Shown here one piece after another: positions 1-6,012 of a stretch of 10,534 bases of DNA. This stretch comes from an uncultured bacterium. GTDB lineage: Bacteria; Bacillota; Clostridia; Lachnospirales; Lachnospiraceae. The stretch is taken from assembly GCA_905215775.1 (NCBI GenBank), contig CAJMRM010000067.1:1-10534 (forward strand). The letters are read 5' to 3'. The notes under the pieces are model-generated. The model worked only from the letters and a program-made list of their open reading frames with translations, was not told the DNA's origin and searched no databases. Each line of letters starts with the position of its first letter. Position 1 is the stretch's first letter. Position numbers and translations under genes: made by a program.

Positions 1-25
1 CCACGAATATTTCCTGGAAAACCGT

Positions 26-55
26 TTGTATTCTTTACCAGGACTGTGATATACT
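26..55 (+). promoter_or_regulatory. Probable sigma-A promoter of the trxB operon
   Basis: A -35 element TTGTAT (26-31) lies 18 bases from a -10 element TATACT (50-55). A TG one base upstream of the -10 (47-48) makes it an extended -10. Transcription would begin near position 62, leaving a leader of roughly 120 bases before trxB. No other comparable promoter is seen before the four rightward genes, so it probably drives all of them. This is inferred from motif match only. Confidence 0.65.
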
Positions 56-70
56 AAGAAGGAGCTATGT

Positions 71-113
71 GCCTGCGCAGGAGCAGGCTGGAAGCTGGAG
101 GATTTACTTCCAG
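71..113 (+). other. Hairpins in the trxB 5' leader
   Basis: Two overlapping inverted repeats sit in the predicted untranslated leader. GCCTGC (71-76) pairs perfectly with GCAGGC (83-88) around a 6-base loop. CTGGAAG (88-94) pairs perfectly with CTTCCAG (107-113) around 12 bases. They share base 88, so they abut or compete slightly. No T-box consensus or other known riboswitch core was recognised, and no U-run follows them, so they are not obvious terminators. Function is unknown. Confidence 0.4.
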
Positions 114-181
114 AGGACCTGGGTTCCAGCGGATTTCCGTTTCCCGGGAGGCAATGACAGAAACAGGAATGGGAGGAAAAC

Positions 182-1156
182 ATGGAACAGATTTATGATC
201 TTGTGATCTTAGGTTCCGGCCCGGCGGGCCTCGGAGCCTCCATATACGCCCAGAGAGCAGAGTTAAAGACACTGGTAATAGAAAAGGAGATGGTCAGCGG
301 CGGACAGGTGCTGACCACCTATGAGGTAGATAATTACGCCGGTCTTCCGGGGATCAACGGCTTTGACCTGGGAATGAAATTCCGGGAGCATGCGGACCGG
401 CTTGGCGCGGAGTTTGCCGAGGACACTATCACCGGGATCGAACCGGCAGGAGAGGCTGGCGAAGGCCTATTAAGGGCGGCTGAAGCCGGAGAAGAGGCCC
501 CTTCCCTGTGGAGGCTGACTGGTGAAAACGGGACGTATCTGGCAAGAGCCGTGATCATTGCCACAGGCGCCCGCCACAGAAAGCTGGGCGTTCCCGGGGA
601 GGAGCGGCTTATGGGCATGGGCGTTTCCTACTGCGCGACCTGCGACGGGGCGTTCTTTAAAAAGAAGACAGCCGCCGTGGTGGGAGGCGGAGATGTGGCC
701 ATTGAGGACGTCATTTTCCTGGCCAGGATCTGTGAGAAGGTCTATCTGATCCACCGCCGGGATGAGCTCAGGGGAGCCAGAAGCCTCCAGAAAAAGCTGA
801 TGGAGATGGAAAACGTGGAGATCCTGTGGGATACGGTGACGGATTCCATCAACGGGGACGATAAGGTGGAGTCCCTGAGCCTCACCAATAAAAAAACGGG
901 AGAAACGAAGGAGCTCTCTGTGGACGGCGTGTTCATTGCCGTGGGGATCTCACCCAATACAGAGGGCCTGGAGGGGCTGGTGGCCATGGACGAGGGCCAT
1001 TACATCCTGGCGGGTGAGGACGGAAAAACATCCCGTCCGGGGATTTTTGCAGCCGGAGATGTGCGCAAAAAAAATCTGCGCCAGATCGTTACGGCCGTGG
1101 CGGACGGAGCCAACTGCGTGACCAGCGCGGAGCGGTATTTAAACGGACAGCAGTAA
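182..1156 (+). CDS. trxB: Thioredoxin reductase (NADPH-type)
   Basis: This flavoenzyme passes electrons from NADPH through FAD and a redox disulfide to thioredoxin in the cytoplasm. An N-terminal FAD-binding glycine motif (GSGPAG) lies near residues 11-16. The redox-active CATC motif is at C151 and C154. A second nucleotide-binding motif (VVGGGDVAIED) follows, with HRRDELR at 191-197, the signature favouring NADPH. The C-terminal FAD motif (GIFAAGDV) is intact. At 324 residues it is slightly longer than typical (about 305-320), mainly because of an Ala/Glu/Gly-rich insert at about residues 89-107. The ATG is preceded by GGGAGG at good spacing. It is the first gene of a four-gene unit, 15 bases before the next start. 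No thioredoxin gene is visible nearby. Family assignment is firm; whether its partner is a standard thioredoxin is inferred. Confidence 0.95.
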   Translation: MEQIYDLVILGSGPAGLGASIYAQRAELKTLVIEKEMVSGGQVLTTYEVDNYAGLPGINGFDLGMKFREHADRLGAEFAEDTITGIEPAGEAGEGLLRAAEAGEEAPSLWRLTGENGTYLARAVIIATGARHRKLGVPGEERLMGMGVSYCATCDGAFFKKKTAAVVGGGDVAIEDVIFLARICEKVYLIHRRDELRGARSLQKKLMEMENVEILWDTVTDSINGDDKVESLSLTNKKTGETKELSVDGVFIAVGISPNTEGLEGLVAMDEGHYILAGEDGKTSRPGIFAAGDVRKKNLRQIVTAVADGANCVTSAERYLNGQQ

Positions 1157-1171
1157 GGAAGGAAAGACAGA

Positions 1172-2545
1172 ATGAAAAACAGAAAGATCATACTGACCGT
1201 TGGATGCGCCCTGGCGCTTATGCTGACTCCGGCGACGGTCTATGCAGATACGGCGGCCCAGACCAGCCCCCGCCTGGGGATCCCGGTGGTGGGCTCCAAC
1301 GGGGAGGCGTATGCTAACGTGGCCATTTCCCAGGTGAGCAATTACGTCAATGTCCGGACAGAGCCCAACACTGGCAGCGGCATCGTGGGAAAGATCTATA
1401 ATAACTGCGCCGCCACCATTTTAAAGACTGTGGACGGAGAGGGTGGAGCCTGGTATCAGATCCAGTCCGGCTCCGTCAACGGATATATCAAGGCGGAATA
1501 TTTTATCACCGGAGCAGAGGCGGAGAAGGTGGCAAAGCAGGTGGGGACCGTGTACGCCACCATCAATACTGAGACGCTGCGTCTCAGAGAGGAGCCCAAT
1601 ACCACCAGCGCCACACTGACGCTGCTGTCCCGGGATGCCGAGTACATCGCCACAAAGGAAGAAGGCGATTTTGTACAGATCCAGGTGGACTACGAGCTGA
1701 GCGGCTATGTACATAAGGACTATATCACCCAGCGGGTGGAGTTCGATCAGGCGGTGAGCACAGAGGAAGAGCAGAAAAAGAAGGAAGAGGCGGAAAAGCT
1801 CCAGAAGGAGGCCCAGGAGGCGATTGCCGCCATGGAGCAGCTGAAAGGAGAAGAGAACGTCCAGAACGGGGGAACCGTGATCTCACCGGAGATTTCTTCA
1901 GCGGAGATCGGCTTTATCCAGGCGAATCCCAATGAGGAGCCGGTTTCCCAGAATACGGCAAAGCCTGCGGAGGGACAGAACGCAGGTATCGGAAGCCAGA
2001 CCGGGCCTGGAGGAAGCGGAAACGCCGGGACCAGCGGGAATGCTGGAAATTCCGGAACCAGCGGTCCGGGAGGCGGCTCGGGAAGCGCCGGGACCAGCGG
2101 AAGCCAGTCCGGCCCCGGAGCAGATCATGGAGCATCCCAGAACGGCCTGGCCCAGTCTGGCCCGGGAAGCGCAGAGCTTGTATCTGCAACCCGCACGGCC
2201 ATCGTGGCTTACGCAAAACAGTTCCTGGGAAATCCCTATGTATACGGCGGGACAAGCCTGACAGAGGGAGCAGACTGCTCTGGCTTTACAATGAAGGTCT
2301 TTGAGCACTTCGGGATCAGCACCGGAAGGAGCTCCAGGGATCAGGCGGCCAAAGGAAAAGAGATCTCCATCGACGCTGTCCAGCCGGGGGATCTGCTGTT
2401 TTATGCCAGCGGCGACTACATCAACCATGTGGCGCTGTACATCGGCGGCGGCCAGATCATCCACGCCAGCACGCCCAAAAACGGGATCATGATCACAACT
2501 GCATATTACAGGACGCCCTATAAGGCGGTTACGTTTTTAAATTAA
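1172..2545 (+). CDS. Secreted SH3-domain NlpC/P60 cell-wall hydrolase
   Basis: Predicted exported peptidoglycan endopeptidase of 457 residues. The first 25 or so residues form a signal peptide: MKNRK, a hydrophobic core, then an A-x-A-like site at VYA before DTA. Two bacterial SH3 repeats follow, at about 47-115 (with VNVRTEPN) and 125-190 (with LRLREEPN). Next come a charged Glu/Lys stretch that looks coiled-coil (about 195-225) and a low-complexity Gly/Ser/Asn linker (about 270-330). The C-terminal NlpC/P60 domain carries catalytic Cys C369 (ADCSGF), H419 (NHVALYIG) and a third polar residue H431 (IIHAS). Families of this kind cleave the D-Glu to diamino-acid bond of stem peptides; the exact bond here is inferred. 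The start is supported by an AAGGAAGGAAAG ribosome site. It lies 15 bases after trxB and 22 bases before sdaAB, consistent with one operon. Confidence 0.92.
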   Translation: MKNRKIILTVGCALALMLTPATVYADTAAQTSPRLGIPVVGSNGEAYANVAISQVSNYVNVRTEPNTGSGIVGKIYNNCAATILKTVDGEGGAWYQIQSGSVNGYIKAEYFITGAEAEKVAKQVGTVYATINTETLRLREEPNTTSATLTLLSRDAEYIATKEEGDFVQIQVDYELSGYVHKDYITQRVEFDQAVSTEEEQKKKEEAEKLQKEAQEAIAAMEQLKGEENVQNGGTVISPEISSAEIGFIQANPNEEPVSQNTAKPAEGQNAGIGSQTGPGGSGNAGTSGNAGNSGTSGPGGGSGSAGTSGSQSGPGADHGASQNGLAQSGPGSAELVSATRTAIVAYAKQFLGNPYVYGGTSLTEGADCSGFTMKVFEHFGISTGRSSRDQAAKGKEISIDAVQPGDLLFYASGDYINHVALYIGGGQIIHASTPKNGIMITTAYYRTPYKAVTFLN

Positions 2546-2567
2546 CATCCAGGAGGAATCAAAGGAT

Positions 2568-3245
2568 ATGAACGAGATTGGAACGTTTGACATTCTGGGA
2601 CCAAATATGATCGGTCCCTCCAGCTCCCACACGGCGGGGGCGCTGCGGATCGCCTTTGTTGCGGGTCGTATGGTGGAAAAGGCTGTATCTGTAAAATTCG
2701 TGCTTTACGGTTCTTTTGCCAGAACGTATCACGGCCACGGTACGGACCGGGCTCTGGTGGGCGGTATCCTGGGATACCATCCCGACGACGAGCGGATCCG
2801 GGATTCCTTTGAGCACGCCAAGGAGGCAGGCGTTGCATTTTCCTTTGAAGAAAACTTCACGGACAAGGAGATCTACCCCAATACGGTGGATATCTATGTG
2901 ACCGACAAGGACGGCAGCATCGTCTCTCTGAGAGGCAAATCCATCGGAGGCGGAAACGCAGTGATCACACGGCTCAACGGCGTGGATGTGGAGCTGACGG
3001 GCAATTACTGCACTCTGGTGGTGGAGCATGTGGACAAAAAGGGAACGCTGGCCTTCGTGACTACGGTTTTAAGCGCCTACGATCTGAACATCGGTTCCCT
3101 GCGCCTTTACCGGGAGAGCAAGGGAAAACGGGCCTATGCCATCATCGAGGTGGACACCAATGTGTCCAACCAGGTGGTCAGCGCCTTAAAGGGTGTGGAA
3201 TCAGTGACGAATGTGCTGGTAGTGCCTGCCATCCAGCTGGATTAA
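2568..3245 (+). CDS. sdaAB: L-serine dehydratase, iron-sulfur-dependent, beta subunit
   Basis: Small subunit of the two-protein serine deaminase that converts L-serine to pyruvate and ammonia. The N-terminal region shows the hallmark MIGPSSSHTAGALRIA (about residues 14-29). The C-terminal part, from about GTLAFVTTVL (160 onward), reads as an ACT regulatory domain, with the pattern YDLNIGSLRLYRESKG. In the two-subunit Firmicute form the beta chain supplies this half, while the alpha chain carries the [4Fe-4S] cluster. At 225 residues the length is normal. AGGAGG lies 11 bases before the ATG, with a second purine stretch (AAAGGA) closer. The alpha-subunit gene starts 15 bases downstream, so the two are almost certainly translated from one message. 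Confidence 0.95.
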   Translation: MNEIGTFDILGPNMIGPSSSHTAGALRIAFVAGRMVEKAVSVKFVLYGSFARTYHGHGTDRALVGGILGYHPDDERIRDSFEHAKEAGVAFSFEENFTDKEIYPNTVDIYVTDKDGSIVSLRGKSIGGGNAVITRLNGVDVELTGNYCTLVVEHVDKKGTLAFVTTVLSAYDLNIGSLRLYRESKGKRAYAIIEVDTNVSNQVVSALKGVESVTNVLVVPAIQLD

Positions 3246-3260
3246 CGGAGGGAAAGGGAT

Positions 3261-4154
3261 ATGAATTTTATCAACGGTGCGCAGCTTTTAGAATACTGTG
3301 AAAAAGAAAATAAAAAGATCTCCGAGGCCATGTTTGAGCGGGAGACCACCTTTCTGGAGCAGGATGGGGAAAGGACCAGGGCCAGGATGAAAAAAGCGTT
3401 CTCCATCATGCAGGCGGCGGTAAAGAAGCCCTTAAAGGAAGACATCGTCAGCATGGGCGGCATGATCGGCGGGGAGAGCAAGAAGCTCCACGCGTTACGG
3501 GAGCAGGGAAAAAATATCTGCGGCGATGTGGTTTCCAAGGCCATCGCCTATGCGGTGGGCGTTCTGGAGGTCAATGCCTCCATGGGCCTTATCGTGGCGG
3601 CTCCCACGGCCGGTTCCTCCGGCGTGATCCCTGGAACCCTCTGTGCCCTCCAGGAGCAGTACGGCTTTACCGATGACGAGATCTGTCAGGCGCTGTTCAA
3701 CGCGGCTGCCATCGGCTATCTGATCACCAGAAACGCCACCACAGCGGGAGCAGAGGGCGGCTGCCAGGCAGAGGTGGGCTCTGCCAGCGCCATGGCTGCA
3801 TCGGCGGCTGTGGAGCTCTTTGGCGGCACTCCGAGACAGTGTATGGATGCGGCGTCCTTTGCCATGGTCAATATCCTGGGACTGGTCTGCGACCCCGTTG
3901 GCGGCCTGGTGGAAAATCCCTGCCAGAACCGGAACGCCATGGGCGCTTCCAATGCGCTGATCTCTGCGGAGCTTTCCCTGGCGGGGGTAAAGAGCATTAC
4001 GCCCATCGACGAGACCATTGCAGTCATGTACGCCGTGGGTCGTTCCATTCCGTCGGAGCTTAGGGAAACCTCCCTGGGCGGCATGGCCGTTGCAAAGAGC
4101 GCCTGCGATACCTGTATGGCATGTGCCAATAAACGGAATAAAATGAAAAAATAG
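3261..4154 (+). CDS. sdaAA: L-serine dehydratase, iron-sulfur-dependent, alpha subunit
   Basis: Catalytic, cluster-bearing subunit of the serine dehydratase, 297 residues. Family-typical stretches include SMGGMIGGESKKL, APTAGSSGVIPGTL and GCQAEVGSASAMAA. Cysteines that can ligate the [4Fe-4S] cluster lie at C210 (CDPVGG), C221 (NPCQNRN) and in the C-terminal CDTCMAC (C282, C285, C288). Which three serve as ligands cannot be decided here. The cluster makes such enzymes oxygen-sensitive, in keeping with an anaerobe. GGAGGG precedes the ATG by 8 bases. It is the last gene of the rightward unit; a strong stem-loop begins 11 bases after its stop codon. Confidence 0.95.
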   Translation: MNFINGAQLLEYCEKENKKISEAMFERETTFLEQDGERTRARMKKAFSIMQAAVKKPLKEDIVSMGGMIGGESKKLHALREQGKNICGDVVSKAIAYAVGVLEVNASMGLIVAAPTAGSSGVIPGTLCALQEQYGFTDDEICQALFNAAAIGYLITRNATTAGAEGGCQAEVGSASAMAASAAVELFGGTPRQCMDAASFAMVNILGLVCDPVGGLVENPCQNRNAMGASNALISAELSLAGVKSITPIDETIAVMYAVGRSIPSELRETSLGGMAVAKSACDTCMACANKRNKMKK

Positions 4155-4164
4155 GATAAAAACA

Positions 4165-4213
4165 AAAATAAGCCCCCTGGCTGTCGGCTGCAGATGGCCA
4201 GAGGGCTTATTTT
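4165..4213. terminator. Bidirectional intrinsic terminator between sdaAA and the flavodoxin gene
   Basis: AAAATAAGCCC on the left (from 4165) pairs with GGGCTTATTTT on the right (to 4213). After one C/A mismatch, CTGGC (4177-4181) pairs with GCCAG (4197-4201), around a 15-base loop. Rightward it ends in TTATTTTA. Leftward it ends in a longer run, TTATTTTTGTTTTTATC, so the leftward signal is stronger. It sits exactly between the converging stop codons of sdaAA (4154) and the leftward gene (4221). Confidence 0.85.
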
Positions 4214-4220
4214 ATGGAGC

Positions 4221-4718
4221 TTACCGGAAGATTTCCTTTGCCTTGGAGGCGAAGCGCTGTCCGAATACGGGGAAGAGATCCATTCCGGTCATTTCAGGTC
4301 CGGTGCATACGGGCCCCAGATGGATATTGGGCTTTCCCAGGCTGGTCCCGCCGGAATAGATCAGCATTCCTTTTACCAGGAGCTGGGTCAGGATGCTTTC
4401 GATGGCCATGACCGGGCCGCCCTGGGGTACGTTGGAGGTGGCGAAAGCGCCGCCAAGCTTTCCGCCCAGGCTTACGGGGCATGTGTCCAGCCACTGCTTC
4501 AGCTGCCAGGATTCAGCGGCGTAGTAGTCCGGCGTTCCGAACAGCACGCCGGCAGATTCCTGGAGTTCCTTCACATATTCGTCCTTTTTTTCGTGAAAGG
4601 ATGAAACGGGGATCAGGACGGCTTCCATGCCCTCCACAGCTTCAATGCCCTTGACGATCTCTTTTGCGGCTGCCTCTGTGCGGCCTGTGGATGAATGGTA
4701 AACGATGGATATTTTCAT
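4221..4718 (-). CDS. Flavodoxin-like (NADPH-dependent FMN reductase/WrbA-type) protein
   Basis: Predicted cytoplasmic FMN-binding flavodoxin-fold protein of 165 residues. The N-terminus MKISIVYHSSTGRTEAAA shows strand 1 followed by the phosphate-binding loop (S-S-T-G-R-T). LFGTPDYYAAESWQLKQWLD resembles the second FMN loop, and GAFATSNVPQGG resembles the third FMN/aromatic loop of WrbA-like proteins. The open frame extends upstream to 4856. The ATG at 4718 is preferred because a GAGAGGAA ribosome site precedes it, the flavodoxin fold begins immediately, and the upstream frame runs into the hpf terminator. Substrate and electron donor cannot be read from the sequence; quinone or small-molecule reduction or simple electron carriage are all possible. 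It converges on sdaAA. No convincing promoter of its own was found. Confidence 0.85.
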   Translation of the reverse strand: MKISIVYHSSTGRTEAAAKEIVKGIEAVEGMEAVLIPVSSFHEKKDEYVKELQESAGVLFGTPDYYAAESWQLKQWLDTCPVSLGGKLGGAFATSNVPQGGPVMAIESILTQLLVKGMLIYSGGTSLGKPNIHLGPVCTGPEMTGMDLFPVFGQRFASKAKEIFR

Positions 4719-4793
4719 TGCGGTTCCTCTCTTTCCTGAAATATAGGGCTTTCCTAAAGACAGGGCGGCAGCGGGTAAGCCGCGGCCCTTCAT

Positions 4794-4826
4794 AAAAAGA
4801 CCGGTGCGGGAGATTCCGCGCACCGG
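4794..4826 (-). terminator. Intrinsic terminator downstream of hpf
   Basis: CCGGTGCG (4801-4808) pairs with CGCACCGG (4819-4826). Two further G-C pairs form across a one-base bulge, with a 5-base loop. On the minus strand the stem is followed by TCTTTTTATG, a U-tract. It begins 30 bases past the hpf stop and separates hpf from the flavodoxin gene. Confidence 0.8.
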
Positions 4827-4855
4827 CCTTTCAAAGGCTTGTCCACTGGGGGTCA

Positions 4856-5383
4856 TCAGAATTCCGGTTCGATCAGACCATAGGAATTTGATTTTCTCTT
4901 ATAAACAACATTGACCTCGTTGGTTTCTGCGTTGAGGAACATAAAGAAGTTATGTCCCAGCAGCTCCATCTGGATGCAGGCTTCCTCCGGATCCATGGGC
5001 TTCATTGCGAAGCGTTTGGTCTTTACGATCTTGATGGTCTCCTCATGCTCCGGCTCTTCCTGCAGGAAGGCCTCGCTGAAGGAAAGCGCGCTCTGCTTTT
5101 TGTCGATGAGCTTTGTTTTATATTTTTTGATCTGACGTTCGATGATCTCTTCCACAAGGTCAATGGAAACATACATATCATTGGAATCCTGCTCGGCACG
5201 GATGATGCTGCCTTTGACAGGGATCGTTACCTCGATTTTCTGGCGTCCTTTCTCTACGCTCATGGTTACCTGTACTTCCGTATCAGGAGAAAAATAGCGT
5301 TCCAGCTTTCCGATCTTACTTTCTGCTGCTTCTTTTAAACCTGGTGTAATGTCGATGTTCTTTCCGCTGATGATATAACGCAT
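4856..5383 (-). CDS. hpf: Ribosome hibernation promoting factor, long form
   Basis: The 175-residue length and domain order identify the long Hpf (YvyD/RaiA-type). An N-terminal ribosome-binding domain covers about 1-100 (MRYIISGKNIDITPGLKEAA, then VSIDLVEEIIERQIKKYK). A linker with acidic residues follows (EEPEHEE), then a C-terminal dimerisation domain of about 118-175 (KTKRFAMKPMDPEEACIQME, LLGHNFFMFLNAET, EVNVVYKRK). Long Hpf dimers join two 70S ribosomes into inactive 100S particles in slow growth or stress. The frame stays open upstream to 5467, but the ATG at 5383 is chosen because AAGGAG lies 8 bases upstream, the conserved MRYIISG start falls there, and the promoter lies between 5414 and 5442. 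It has its own terminator, so it appears monocistronic, and it is divergent from secA. Confidence 0.95.
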   Translation of the reverse strand: MRYIISGKNIDITPGLKEAAESKIGKLERYFSPDTEVQVTMSVEKGRQKIEVTIPVKGSIIRAEQDSNDMYVSIDLVEEIIERQIKKYKTKLIDKKQSALSFSEAFLQEEPEHEETIKIVKTKRFAMKPMDPEEACIQMELLGHNFFMFLNAETNEVNVVYKRKSNSYGLIEPEF

Positions 5384-5413
5384 AGAATCAACTCCTTCTT
5401 TTGGGATGGTCTT

Positions 5414-5442
5414 ATTATACCATATAATTCTGTAAAAAACAA
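5414..5442 (-). promoter_or_regulatory. hpf promoter (sigma-A type, extended -10)
   Basis: On the minus strand TTGTTT (5437-5442) is followed after exactly 17 bases by a perfect TATAAT (5414-5419). A TG one base before the -10 gives TGGTATAAT. The transcript would start around 5407, with a short leader of some 24 bases before the ATG at 5383. This is a near-ideal vegetative promoter; no sigma-B- or sigma-H-like element was recognised in its place. Confidence 0.85.
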
Positions 5443-5638
5443 CTGAAATTAATAAAAGGTGCGACAACTTAGGGAAGCATACGGATATGTGATACGATAG
5501 GAGGACGATGGACGGCGTTCGTCATTTGTCAATGGGTTCATGGGAAAAATGGTCGAAAAAGTGAATTTTATGAGATGTGTACAAAAATATGACAAATTTC
5601 GTGCCCATCGAAAAATGGGAATCAACCAAGGGATAAAT

Positions 5639-5752
5639 TGTGGATAATGTGGATAACTTGGTGTATAAGTGCGTTTTTCAGTAAAATAAGGAAAAAACAG
5701 GGGGACAACTTTCAACAAAAGTTTTGTGGATGACGGTGGATAAAGTGGATAA
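5639..5752 (+). promoter_or_regulatory. Cluster of DnaA-box-like 9-mers
   Basis: Five sites in one orientation match TGTGGATAA, the complement of the DnaA box TTATCCACA. Two are exact and directly abutting (5639-5647 and 5648-5656). Three match at 8 of 9 bases: TGTGGATGA (5725-5733), GGTGGATAA (5735-5743) and AGTGGATAA (5744-5752). Spacing within groups is 9-10 bases, with about 77 bases between groups holding an A-rich stretch (about 5681-5720). DnaA recognition of this consensus is established; binding here is inferred. The site lies about 145-260 bases upstream of the secA -35 element. Confidence 0.6.
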
Positions 5753-5809
5753 CCGGGAAATCGAATGTATGGTTTGTGCAATCTGCCAGTTTACAATAAT
5801 TTTACCCCT

Positions 5810-5850
5810 CAGACGCTGGAAAACGGCGGGATCCCCTGTGCCGGCGGCTG
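5810..5850 (+). repeat. Imperfect 10-bp inverted repeat upstream of secA
   Basis: CAGACGCTGG (5810-5819) can pair with CCGGCGGCTG (5841-5850), with one mismatch and one G-T pair, around a 21-base loop that contains GGGATCCC. No U-run follows on either strand, so it is not a standard terminator. It lies about 50 bases before the secA -35 element, so it would be in the transcript only if a further-upstream promoter is used. A weak candidate is TTGTGC, 17 bases, TAATTT, starting near 5774. Confidence 0.35.
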
Positions 5851-5898
5851 TGGGCGTGTATAGAAATATGTCTAAATTGTTAAAAAAAAAGGAAAGCA

Positions 5899-5927
5899 TT
5901 GAATAAACCGTGTGAAGGTGATAGAAT
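5899..5927 (+). promoter_or_regulatory. Probable secA-prfB promoter
   Basis: TTGAAT (5899-5904), a 17-base spacer and TAGAAT (5922-5927) form a good vegetative promoter. An A-tract (5882-5890) just upstream could act as an UP-like element. The predicted start near 5934 leaves a leader of about 80 bases, which contains a small CTCCGG/CCGGGG hairpin (about 5957-5978). Confidence 0.7.
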
Positions 5928-6012
5928 ATAAAGGATTGTATGATAGCAGAACTGTTCTCCGGTGTCAGGAAGCCGGGGAAAAAAGAATGTTTTAGATTTA
6001 GGAGCGTGCAGA

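Larger units (their letters stand above)
5384..6012. other. Gene-free divergent intergenic region between hpf and secA
   Basis: About 630 bases hold no convincing gene. They contain the hpf promoter, two groups of DnaA-box-like 9-mers, an imperfect inverted repeat and the secA promoter, each listed separately. The stretch from 5443 to 5638 shows only short A-rich repeats and a weak CCCAT/ATGGG hairpin (5604-5619). An 18-codon frame at 5508-5564 follows an AGGAGG but is only 3 bases from it, and it is not called. No riboswitch core was recognised. Confidence 0.7.

Noticed and set aside
67..198. 43-codon leader ORF before trxB (ATG at 67)
   Set aside because: The AGGAG is only about 2 bases from the ATG and sits on the predicted transcription start; the peptide has no recognisable features.
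4719..4856. Longer start for the flavodoxin-like gene (to 4856)
   Set aside because: The extension lies over the hpf terminator and is not flavodoxin-like; the ATG at 4718 has a ribosome site and starts the fold directly.
5384..5467. Longer hpf start at 5467
   Set aside because: It lies upstream of the hpf promoter -10 and -35 elements, so it would not be in the transcript.
5508..5564. 18-codon ORF after AGGAGG in the hpf-secA gap
   Set aside because: Spacing to the ATG is only 3 bases, no promoter precedes it, and the peptide is not informative.
5672..5690. CodY-box-like sequence (TTTTTCAGTAAAAT)
   Set aside because: It has about four mismatches to the 15-base CodY consensus, in an A/T-rich stretch where such matches arise easily.
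5639..5752. The DnaA-box cluster as the chromosomal or plasmid replication origin
   Set aside because: No dnaA, dnaN, rpmH or replication gene is nearby, the flanking genes are hpf and secA, and no clear unwinding element or trio repeat is seen. A regulatory or titration site fits better.
5724..5906. 60-residue rightward ORF in the hpf-secA gap
   Set aside because: It starts at a TTG without a ribosome site and merely reads through the DnaA-like boxes, the inverted repeat and the secA -35 element.
5962..6012. secA starting at the in-frame GTG (5962)
   Set aside because: The extra 17 residues have no SecA character, there is no ribosome site before the GTG, and the ATG at 6013 has AGGAG 8 bases upstream and gives the usual SecA N-terminus.
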